The notes below the pieces were generated by a model. That model had not been told where the DNA came from and did no database searches. It saw only the letters and a list, made by a program, of their open reading frames with translations. Of a DNA stretch of 64,000 nt, positions 27,869 to 37,550 are shown in pieces; position 1 is the first letter of the stretch; each line of letters opens with the position of its first letter. The DNA comes from Thereva unica (Eukaryota > Arthropoda > Insecta > Diptera > Therevidae), in contig OX465281.1 of assembly GCA_949987705.1 (NCBI GenBank), positions 88,006,543 through 88,070,542 on the forward strand. Reading direction: 5' to 3'. The translations under genes were made by a program, and so were the position numbers.

Positions 27869-30800
27869 TGCTCAGGATTCCCTACCAATAATGTCTACCC
27901 GGCCATGTCACCTATTGCCATGGATAGTTCGGATCTGCCGACAATAGATCCCTTACCGGTCTTCCCATCTCCTCAGGTCAGAGCCTCCTTCATGCAACGA
28001 TGGGCTAACTATCACACAATCCGTAAACGGATTTTCGAAGAACCCGATAAGACCTTACCAGCCTACAGAGTCCCACCCATTCGGCAACGTGCAATTGAAA
28101 AGCGGACTCACGTCAGAAAGATCATCGCCACCCTATTTCAGGATGATGGCGATGACCGACCCTTCGCCAACGTGCGGATTCATAACACCAGTATGTCAGG
28201 ATTATTGGACTCAGGAGCCAGCATCAGCTGTTTGGGAAGAGGGGCAGAGTCGTTCCTCCTGCATAACCCTGAAATTAAGCTGCACCGGCTGCACACCTCC
28301 GTCCAGGTAGCTGACGGCAAGCCAAAGAATGTGCTGGGTTATATTGTCGTACCTATCACCTACGGGTCCCGCACCATCGTAATGACTCTGTATATAGTAC
28401 CTGACTTGTCTCAAATTCTGTATCTTGGCGTTGATTTTTGGAGGGCTTTTAAATTGGCCCCACATATTATAGGGGAAATACACCACACCCCATCCTCGGA
28501 CCCCAACAGTCATCACCTTGACGAGTCCCAACAGGAGCGATTGAACCAGGCTCGAGCGCGGTTCCCGTCATTCGACACCTGTGGACTTGGTAGAACGCAC
28601 CTGGAACAGCACGTGATCGACACTGGCGAGGCGGTACCCATTAAGCAGAGGCACTACCCTGTCTCTCCCGCCATTCAGGCCCTCATGTATGAGGAGGTCG
28701 ATCGCATGCTGAGTCTAGGTGTAATCGAAGAGTCCAACAGTCCCTGGAACTCGCCCGTAGTCTTGGTTCGCAAGCCCGGAAAGGTTCGCCTCTGTTTGGA
28801 CTCGCGCAAGGTGAACACAGTAACAGTGAAGGATGCCTACCCGCTGCCTCACATAGACGGCCTTTTAGGACGGTTGCAGGATACCCGCTTTATCTCGGCG
28901 ATTGACCTCAAGGATGCCTTCTGGCAAATCCCCTTAGAGGAAAAGTCTCGAGAGAAGACGGCCTTCACCGTCCCTGGAAGACCGCTCTATCAATTTAAAG
29001 TGATGCCGTTCGGACTCTGTAACGCCCCGCAACGCATGTGTCGCCTCATGGACAAGGTGATCCCAGGCTCTCTTCGAGAACGCGTTTTCGTCTATTTAGA
29101 CGATCTATTGGTAGTGTCTCCAGACTTCGAGACACACGTCCAGATGCTGGAACAGGTCGCAGACTGTCTGCGAGGTTCTGGTTTAACAGTGAACCTGAAC
29201 AAAAGCAGGTTCTGCGTCCGGGAGGTGAAATATCTGGGCTTTATCATCGGCGATGGATCACTCAAAACCGACCCCGACAAGGTTGCAGCCATCAGAGACT
29301 TCCCAGTCCCAAAGTCTGCCAAACAGGTGCGACGTTTTTTAGGCATGACGGGATGGTATAGGCGCTTCATAAGCAATTATGCCAGCATTGCCTCACCCAT
29401 CACCGACTGTCTAAAGAGCGGCAAATTTGTTTGGACCGACGAAGCCCTCAGTGCATTTGAGGAACTGAAGAAGTCCATGATGTCTGCTCCTTTATTGGTA
29501 ACCCCAGATTTCGCCAGCCCCTTCTTTATCCAATGCGACGCCAGTAAAACCGGAGTAGGGAGCGTCCTGTTCCAACGACGCGGCGATGAAGAACACCCCA
29601 TCGCCTACTTTTCAAAAAAACTGAACAGTGCCCAGCGCAACTATTCGATCACCGAGTTAGAGTGCTACGCTGCAGTGCTGAGTGTTAAGAAGTTCCGGGC
29701 GTATGTGGAAGGGCATACCTTCACCATCATTACCGACCATGCCAGCTTGAGGTGGCTCATGAGCCAGACTGACCTAAACGGCCGCCTAGCACGGTGGAGC
29801 CTAAAGTTGCAGGGCTTCCAATTTTCAATTGAGCACCGCAAGGGTAGTCAGAACGTGGTGCCGGACGCACTGTCACGAGTCGACTGCATTGATGAAGTGC
29901 AGTTCTGCCGTGACGTGGACCTTACGTCCCCAGCCTTCAGGACAGAGGACTATCAACATCTCGCTGATAAAATCAGCAAAGATGCTGAACGGTTACCTGA
30001 CCTCCAGGTTTCGGACGGATATGTGTTCCACCGCTCGGCCCCCCGTACTGGTGACCCTGAGACGGATGACCTAATATGGAAATTGTGGATCCCTGCAGAA
30101 CTAACCACTTCTCTGGTCGAGTCCGCTCATGCACCCCCCCAAGCTTCACATGGCGGTATCCGTAAGACACTCGAAAGATTGCGCGAAAAATATTATTGGC
30201 CAGGCATGGCTAGCCAAGTTAGATCCTACATCGCAGCCTGTGACACATGTAAAACCACTAAGGCCCCCAACACTATCCTAAGGCCCCCTATGGGTGATGC
30301 CATGGAGGTTCAACGTCCTTTCCAGGTCTTATACGTAGATTATATGGGCCCATACCCCAGATCCAAAAAAGGCTATACCGCCATCTTCGTGGTCTTAGAC
30401 GCGTTTTCCAAATTTACGTTTCTTCATCCCGTACCCGCCGAAACCTCTAGTGCCGCCACCAGCTTCCTCGAGCACCGTATATTCCATGCTTATGGTGTCC
30501 CGGAGAAAATTTTTTCCGACAATGGAAGACACTTTACCTCTAAGGAGTTCGAGAAGCTATTAACTGACTACGGCATACAACACCTACGCACGGCAGTCTA
30601 TGCTCCGCACCCCAACGCGTCTGAGCGAGTAAATCGTTCAGTGCTGGCAGCCATCCGCGCTTATATTGGTACCGATCACCGTGACTGGGACAAACACCTG
30701 TCGGCTATAGAGTGCGCCTTCCGTAGCGCTCGTCATGAGTCCATCGGCACCTCTCCCTATCAGGCTCTTTTCGGATACCCCATGGTCCTTCACGGATCAG

Positions 30801-31156
30801 CGTATCCACTGCTGAAAACCCTGGGAGCTCTAAAAGAAGGAGAGATTGCCGTACTACCGGCTGTGGACCGCGGACAAGCCCTACGTGAGCAAGTAGAACT
30901 CCAGCTCGCCACCGCCCACGCTAGACACCAGAAAAATTACAACCTACGTTGTAAGGCCGTACGTTTCTCGCCAGGTCAGCCCGTGTATTATAGGACCTTC
31001 CCAGTCAGTAAGAAAGCTGAACGCTTCTGCGCCAAACTAGCTGACAAATTCACAAAGGCACGAGTGAAGAGACCGATAGGCACCAGCCGATACGAATTGG
31101 AGGACCTGACAGGGCGTAGCCTTGGTATCTACCACGCCAAAGACATCAGGACCTGA
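27830..31156 (+). CDS. pol: Woot-like pol: protease, reverse transcriptase, RNase H, integrase
   Basis: Pol is entered by -1 frameshift at 27830; its frame is already open from 27704 and overlaps gag by 130 bp. Counting from the slip, the protease motif GLLDSGASISCLG is near residue 126. RT has FISAIDLKDAFWQIPLEEKS, VMPFGLCNAPQRM and catalytic FVYLDDLLVVS near 420. RNase H has QCDASKTGVGSVL near 570 and ITDHASLRWL. Integrase has an HHCC zinc-binding region (near 30130-30250), then YVDYMGPYPRS, SDNGRHFTS and NASERVNRS with the D,D,E triad, and a C-terminal basic domain. All four enzymes are complete and no stop or frameshift was seen. Together with the near-identical LTRs this suggests a potentially active element. 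Confidence 0.95.
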   Translation, partial: LESGCETPCEAAPCSGFPTNNVYPAMSPIAMDSSDLPTIDPLPVFPSPQVRASFMQRWANYHTIRKRIFEEPDKTLPAYRVPPIRQRAIEKRTHVRKIIATLFQDDGDDRPFANVRIHNTSMSGLLDSGASISCLGRGAESFLLHNPEIKLHRLHTSVQVADGKPKNVLGYIVVPITYGSRTIVMTLYIVPDLSQILYLGVDFWRAFKLAPHIIGEIHHTPSSDPNSHHLDESQQERLNQARARFPSFDTCGLGRTHLEQHVIDTGEAVPIKQRHYPVSPAIQALMYEEVDRMLSLGVIEESNSPWNSPVVLVRKPGKVRLCLDSRKVNTVTVKDAYPLPHIDGLLGRLQDTRFISAIDLKDAFWQIPLEEKSREKTAFTVPGRPLYQFKVMPFGLCNAPQRMCRLMDKVIPGSLRERVFVYLDDLLVVSPDFETHVQMLEQVADCLRGSGLTVNLNKSRFCVREVKYLGFIIGDGSLKTDPDKVAAIRDFPVPKSAKQVRRFLGMTGWYRRFISNYASIASPITDCLKSGKFVWTDEALSAFEELKKSMMSAPLLVTPDFASPFFIQCDASKTGVGSVLFQRRGDEEHPIAYFSKKLNSAQRNYSITELECYAAVLSVKKFRAYVEGHTFTIITDHASLRWLMSQTDLNGRLARWSLKLQGFQFSIEHRKGSQNVVPDALSRVDCIDEVQFCRDVDLTSPAFRTEDYQHLADKISKDAERLPDLQVSDGYVFHRSAPRTGDPETDDLIWKLWIPAELTTSLVESAHAPPQASHGGIRKTLERLREKYYWPGMASQVRSYIAACDTCKTTKAPNTILRPPMGDAMEVQRPFQVLYVDYMGPYPRSKKGYTAIFVVLDAFSKFTFLHPVPAETSSAATSFLEHRIFHAYGVPEKIFSDNGRHFTSKEFEKLLTDYGIQHLRTAVYAPHPNASERVNRSVLAAIRAYIGTDHRDWDKHLSAIECAFRSARHESIGTSPYQALFGYPMVLHGSAYPLLKTLGALKEGEIAVLPAVDRGQALREQVELQLATAHARHQKNYNLRCKAVRFSPGQPVYYRTFPVSKKAERFCAKLADKFTKARVKRPIGTSRYELEDLTGRSLGIYHAKDIRT

Positions 31157-33205
31157 TGAGCTAACTATTGGAAAGTAGCCCCCCGACCATGAGTTCAGGA
31201 CGACGACAATATGGCATTGCCGGAGGATCGAATCCATGGGCGAAGGCACTTTCCGAAGGAATGACTTAGCGCTTCCGTAGGGATTTTTCGGGACAAAGTG
31301 GATTTGCCTCGATTCTCCCTTCGGGAACCCTAATTCACCCCTCTGGCGATTAGGTTACCAACAGTTTCACCCAGCCTGCTTCGAAGCAAGTCCAACCCCG
31401 AGTAGCCCTAATAAGGCATCTCGCCGGCTTCACCGGTTAATAATAGGGTACCCGGCAAGGTCCGCTTAGGTAGCTTCCCTAGCGGATGGTACACCGTGTG
31501 GTTACACTTGGCAGTCTGGGACCAAGTTTTAATGTCAACATTTATCCTAAGGCTGCCAGACCAGTCTTCATGTCATGCCGCTTCACCCTGGAACGAGGAG
31601 TTCTTAGACCCGAGTTTCGCGACGTCCACTTCCGATAGTAGCACTGCGACACGGCCAGCAGTGCGCTGTGTTTCAACGCACGCCACAGTTCCACTACGTC
31701 CCGACGCACTTAGAATTTCAATTACTTTGGTTCTCTTCTCGAAACTGGATACCTGATAAAAGTGTGGTTCTATCTCAGCAAACGACCCTGCAACTATACC
31801 AAAGGATAGGAATACGTAATCATTTAAGAATGGGCTCGACCATCTCCGTAGCTCTTCAAGGAATTGATGGATGATTCATAATCCTCTCGACCAACAACAG
31901 GAAGCCCATGACGAGCATATTAGATACGTAATCGATTGAGTTTAGATGCGAATTCAATGCAAATTATCTTACTTCACTAAATACCTGTATGCTAGGTTCG
32001 TGGGTTGGTGAAACTATCAACACGTGCGGCTTTCCAATCGACAAATCTTGGTTATCAACTAACGAATCATGAACATTCGATCAAATCTTGGTTATCAACT
32101 AACGATCATAAGTAGAAAAAAGTTATACGTTTTCTCGGAACCAGTCAGAACACAAGCCATCCAAACACGTTTAGCCATTATTATTGGAATAGCATTTTTG
32201 TCGATCGGTGTCGGTACGGTATATCCTGGCTTCCATACATTTTCCAAGAAGAAATTTTAATCCAGTTTCTTGAAAGGAATTGATAACAGGAGGTGTCCCA
32301 TTAGCAACTTTGATAGGAATCTATTCGTATTTGTCAAAATTAATTCCGCTGTTGATTCCCGAATTGAAGATTTCTTCTTCATTGTCTGTTGAAAATCTCT
32401 CTTGATTTTTCTGTTGCCTCATTCCCCATCTCCACGCTCTGCGTCGTGTTTTCTTCTTCCTCTCCCACCTCCTTCTTGACCATCCCTTTTACCAAAGCAA
32501 TATCACGAGTCTCAAAATCCATGTTCATAGTCCTCATCAAGTTGTTCTGAGCCTCCAATACTTCTATGAGCTTTTGCCTGAAGCCATCGCTTCTGTCACC
32601 ATCATCGCGCCGACCGCCAAAACCTTCAACACCAACTTCCATGGAGACCTAACACCGCATGGATTATGTCCGTTTTGAGTATGGAGCCGACGAATCTAGA
32701 CACCCTCCCGGCTCATGAGGCCCAATCGACCCTGTAAGACGTCTGCCGAAAAGAGCTCGAGCGACATGTAGAGTTAGGGTTATTCCTGACGGAACAAAAC
32801 GTCACTCGTACAACACTTAGTAGGAGACGCATGGTGTAACGGTTTATAGGAAAACTAAGCCATGGCCATTGACGAGCGCCGTTGTCCTAAATGATTGCTC
32901 GTACTCGAGGAAATCCACTACGAGGCGGATATTATGGAAACATTTAAAAGGGCGTCACGCTAGTTTACCCTCCGAAGGCGCGGCGGAATGACCGATGCAT
33001 GTTGCCTCCTACCACTATCCGTAGAACGACTCAGCAGAACCTGAGGAAATTTTAACCGTACCTCCTCTAAGAAGAAAACAAGCGGCAGAGCATGAGACTC
33101 TCTCAGGGAGTGGGTGAGCCACACGTTGGCCAAAATCACCATATCAGGCATCCGTTTATTTTTTTCGTGTCCCCTCTCCCCTGGCGACATCTAGGTGACG
33201 CGCGT
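31157..33205 (+). other. Region between Woot-like pol and 3' LTR, no clear gene
   Basis: This is 2 kb with no frame longer than about 90 codons. Short frames on the plus strand include a hydrophobic run (TRLAIIIGIAFLSIGVGTVY, near 32165-32225) and a second near 32290-32350, which might be traces of a lost membrane protein such as an env gene, but stops occur throughout. A 24-bp word CAAATCTTGGTTATCAACTA ACGA occurs at 32042-32065 and 32082-32105. Directly before the 3' LTR the sequence is CTAGGTGACGCGCGT, not a polypurine tract. Confidence 0.55.
32379..32642 (-). CDS. Antisense 87-codon ORF, doubtful
   Basis: The ATG at 32642 opens a frame rich in Glu, Lys, Arg and Gly with a likely helical segment (LIEVLEAQNNLMRTMNMDFE) and no stop before 32379. 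It lies antisense to the Woot-like element in its 3' noncoding part. The amino-acid composition is more protein-like than the surrounding frames, but no family is recognised. It might be a captured coding fragment, an antisense gene of the element, or chance. Confidence 0.25.
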   Translation of the reverse strand: MEVGVEGFGGRRDDGDRSDGFRQKLIEVLEAQNNLMRTMNMDFETRDIALVKGMVKKEVGEEEENTTQSVEMGNEATEKSREIFNRQ

Positions 33206-36200
33206 TGTAACGGTCGCCTGTGAGAAAGATTCCCATAAAGCCAAAAATTAACGACCAACTATAAAAAAATCCCGATAAATTAAAAGCTGGCAACCCCATG
33301 CACACCAATACCACGCCATAAATCACGCATCGACTCCGACTGCACTGAAACAACGAGAAAGAACAAAAGGCTTCAGGAATGCGTAATAACGGCGCGCTTT
33401 TTTGCCCCGGTCGGGGAGTGCTGGCCTGATTGAGCGTCGGGGGAGTAAAGAGGAAGTTGTCGAGAGTTGCTCAAGGAAATCAGACCCTGAATCAGTTGGG
33501 TGTCTAGAAAAAGTTTTGGTGATTTTGGTTCTGGAGAAAATATAAATTTTTTTATTGGAAAACCTTTTTTCCTGGAAAAATTGGAGCGGAGTGAATTTTG
33601 ACGGATCAGCCGGATGCACCTGGATAATGGAAAATGCAGTTGTCTGGCGGTTCGAGTTTTTGCAGATAAGTAACAGATGGAAGAATCTAGAATCCTTGCG
33701 GTAATTCCTTGCGGAATCTAGAATCCTTGCGGTAATTCTGAGGTAATATAGTATAAAAAAAAAAAAAAAAAAAAAAAAAACTTTTTTCTTTCGTGGATTG
33801 AAAATATTAAAAATATTAAGTGAAGATTATAAGTGCACCGTGAGCGAATTGTCTTACAAAAAGGAAAATATTAAGAAAATTTTGGGAATACGGAGTTTTT
33901 TTTCTGTGGATAGTGTTCGAATTTTTCGGTACTTTCTCGCGTGAGATTCGCGATTATTTTTTTTAATTATTGTTTTTGAAATATGCCAATAGGGACATAG
34001 GTCGGTTGAAAACCCATAGAAAACACCACGAGTGAAAGTTACGGTGTTTCATTGTTAATTAATCCAATTGAGAAATTTCGTGAAAATGCTCTAGTTTAAC
34101 GGTTATCGAGTATAAAATCTGAAACAAATTTTTTTTCTCCTTGATGCCGTTATCACCGGTATCAGAACAAAAGAGTGGACGTTCAGCAGGTAATTAGGTG
34201 CGCGGTTCGGTATGTGATTTTTTTGAGTTGTAGCAAAAATCGTTTAAACTTTTTCCGAGTTTTGTCTTTCCTTTTTTTTGGGTATCTGAATTATATTTCG
34301 AAAGAGTTCGGAATTTCAAAGTTTTTCTTTGTGGATGATGTTTGAACTTTCGGTACTTCCTCGCGTGAGATTCGCGATTTCTTTTAGTTCTTGTTTTTGA
34401 AATATGCCAATAGGGTCATAGGTCGTTAGAAAACAATAGAAAACACCACGAGTGAAAATAACGGTGTTTCCATTGTTAATTAATCTAATTTAGGTTCCGT
34501 TAGGTTTGGGCGTTAAGCAGATTGGGGGTTTTTTTTTTCTTTTTCTTGAATAAATTTAGGAATTTATGGTGAAATTCGTACCATCATTGTATGGCGCGGG
34601 CAAACGAATTGTTTGTCCTAGAATTAATAATATTTCCTTATCTAGGTATTGTTAAACGTATTTAAGTGCTTGTAGGAATGGATATCAACCAAACTCCAAG
34701 CAGAGATTTTGTTTACTTTAGATTTGATGGCCGGACACGCGGAAGATGGTGGGTAATAAATTACCTGTTATAAAGGTGTGTATAAACCAGAAGATTAGTA
34801 GTTAGAGTTGTGTGAAAGTAAAATAAATGAATTAATCATTGATAGTGATATAAATACATGGGTAATATATTAATCTGTAGATTATTAATGATCGTCATTA
34901 TCAGCAGCAGCACCGGCGTAGTAATAAACCTAACAAATATGAATTACATTAGTAACAGAATATAACCTAATTAATAATATCAACAATATTAATATTACTA
35001 CTAACAATCGTAATAATAGTAAAATTGCATTGCACTAGCCGGCTGCTTTGGTGTAAAGGTGGTTTCTGCAGTGACCTTTATTACATCGCTGAATTAATTC
35101 TCGGTAGCCATGATTTTTTACGATAATTAATAATAAAAAGAAAATATTGAGAGAAAACCAATTATAGCTATAAGATTTATAAGAAAAAAAAAAAAAAGAG
35201 ATATATATAATTATAAATATACAAGAAAATTTTTTTTGTTATTGGATCCTTAATGCAAGGAGAATAGGAAAACGTTTTTTTGTGATTTTATTTCTTCTTC
35301 TCCATGCCTAGGAGGCAATTTTCGTTGAGTATATGAGCTCAATTATATGAGAGCGTGCGTCTCAAAAATAAAGTTTCGGGTGTGTGTACGGCCTGGGGAA
35401 ATTTTGTGCGGATCGGGTATGAATAATAAATGTCCTTTTCCATCCAATAAGATTACATGATCGGTAATGAAGTAAGTTTATAAGGAGTGTTTCGTAACAT
35501 AGCATGAGAATATATCGTTTCGGCCCTTAACCATTTTTGTTTATTACTGGCTGGAGGTACTGCGCAAGTAGGTGGTTTCTACCGGGCTAGAAATTTAAAA
35601 CTAATACATCATTATAGATAGAAAGGACAACTAAAAGAAAAAAAAAAAGAAAGCACACAATTCAGTTAACAAAACATTTTGATCGATTTCACCTGCAAGA
35701 GAATCAATGATAACCTAAACTAAAATTACTTCCATACACTCCGGAATTATACATGAATTAATACAAGAAATGTAACAAATTTTACTAACACATCAAGTAA
35801 TACAAGACATATAACCAAGGTCAATTAATACTCGAAATATCATTGTTAATTAATACAGGAGATCTAACCAATTTTTAAGTATGTTTGAATTAATACTAGA
35901 ACTATAACTAATTTTAATAATACCTCATTTAATACATGAACTATAACCAAAATTTAAAATATGAATTGTTATATGTTGGTACGTTTTTCCGTATGATGAT
36001 CAGGTATAACCAAAAATATACGATGAGGTATATCCGTATACATTTCTGAGGAAAAACAAATAATCAAATAAGTTAATAAAATAAAATAAAATAAAGGAAC
36101 TATAAACATTTCACACAAATAATCAAATAAGTTAATAAAATAAAATAAAGGAACTATAAACATTTAACACAAATAATCAAATAAGTTAATAAAATAAAAT

Positions 36201-36819
36201 AAAATAAAGGAACTATAAACATTTAACACAAATAATCCAATAAATTAATAAAGCAAACCAAAATAAATGGAAGGGAGTAAATGGAATTTTGAAGGTCTAG
36301 ATCATTGATAAAATGACCGAATAACAGCCCCCACGTGAGGCCCTCGGGAATAATGATGCCTCCGCGAAGGGCGAGTTCCTTCCACTGGATACCACCGGGC
36401 ACCTAGCCTCCTACAGTATAACCGTTTCTCGCTGACCGAACCACCCCTTCCGACCCTTACGATCGGCCCCCTCTCGTTGACCTCAGTAGATTTTTCTCTC
36501 CGCCGCCGCCTCTCTTCTTAATTTCAATCTCAGGCACGAGTTAATTCCTAATATACTGTCATTCTTCGGCATCCCTGTACCGCGAACCCCACCCCATCCG
36601 GCGAGCTAGTTCGCGCATCGCACGTCGTGCCGACAAACGGTGCAGCGGATGCCTAAAACTTCGGCGATATTCCCCGGCGGTCAAGTCATCTCAGCCACCT
36701 TTTTTTTCTGACCCTTTTCTAGTTTTGTGACGATGGTCGTTGCCCTATCTCTTTTTCATTGAGATTATTTTTTTTTCTTTCTATTTCGTGCTATGGCACA
36801 CCCACTCCCGACAGTTACA
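33206..36819 (+). repeat. Woot-like 3' LTR (3614 bp)
   Basis: It is a copy of 21130-24741 with the same internal modules. Differences noticed by eye: one extra A in the long poly-A near 33755, one extra A near 35641, and GGGGG in place of GGGGT near 34525. It ends GTTACA at 36819, followed by the GAAC duplication and the resumption of the env-like frame. Confidence 0.93.
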
Positions 36820-37313
36820 GAACTCATATACTTAGTCAAAGGCCAACCAGTCGAAGTGACTGTTAGAAAAACCGATAGATGTTATTTAGAACTTCCCACG
36901 ACATAAAACAACAAAAGTTATTTCATAGCACCAATTACACGCCTCATGCTTAACCATGGTACAGAGATTCCCTGTTCTGACCTATTGAGCCCAGGATATT
37001 ATATAAATAGTCAATGGTACGGATTTAATCCCAGATTACACCGAATGAAGAATCCACTTGAACTTATACCTTCCACGAAGACTGATTGGAAATATGAAGA
37101 TCCAGGAGAAATCATACAAGCAGGCCTGTACTCAAGCTCGTCACTCGATAATTTACGCCATCAGATAATGTATCCTTCTGAACGCAGAGCCGTGGAAAAT
37201 ATAGTCACTCGGAGCATAATGGGTCATGATACAGATCATCAGAATTTGGAAACAACCAATTTATTTTGAGCCACTGGTTGGAACATGATTGAAGACCTTC
37301 TGCGTACTCGATT
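36820..37313 (+). pseudogene. env: Env-like glycoprotein of the Bel/Pao element, third piece
   Basis: It begins with the second GAAC copy and continues the frame that stopped at 21129. It contains Cys residues and a conserved-looking CSDLLSPGYYINSQWYGF segment, typical of the middle ectodomain of this glycoprotein family. A TAA at 36903-36905 and a TGA at 37267-37269 break the frame. The last part before LINE C is probably the membrane-proximal stem. LINE C inserted at 37314 with a CTCGATT duplication (37307-37313 and 41468-41474). Confidence 0.72.
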
Positions 37314-37550
37314 CAATTCAATTCAATTCAATTCAATTTATTTTATACATAAGGAAGTACACAAGACTTACATCTTTTAGAGTACAATATTATAATTTGA
37401 AATCTAACATGGCAAGAAAAATACCTAGTCTAAGCTTAATACCTAACAGAATAGAGAACAGCTAGAGTTAAGAGGAATATCAAGGTTGTTCAATAGTAGA
37501 TAGAAAGAGGGGAACTTTGGCTATTAGAAAGTAGAAGAAAGAAGGGAAAG

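Larger units (their letters stand above)
21130..36819 (+). mobile_element. Woot/Osvaldo-like gypsy retrotransposon, apparently intact
   Basis: This 15.7-kb element has 3.6-kb LTRs (21130-24741 and 33206-36819) that begin TGTAAC and end GTTACA, flanked by a GAAC duplication (21126-21129 and 36820-36823). The primer site TGGCGCCCAACG is the tRNA-Lys type. gag (26562-27833) and pol (to 31156) are open and linked by a -1 frameshift signal. By eye I find only one substitution and two single-base homopolymer differences between the LTRs, which suggests recent insertion. LTRs of 3.6 kb and a tRNA-Lys primer are features I recall for Tribolium Woot. A 2-kb segment between pol and the 3' LTR has no clear gene, and no typical polypurine tract abuts the 3' LTR. 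Confidence 0.92.

Noticed and set aside
32060..32350. Env gene of the Woot-like element
   Set aside because: Only short hydrophobic runs between many stops; kept as a hypothesis, not annotated as a gene.
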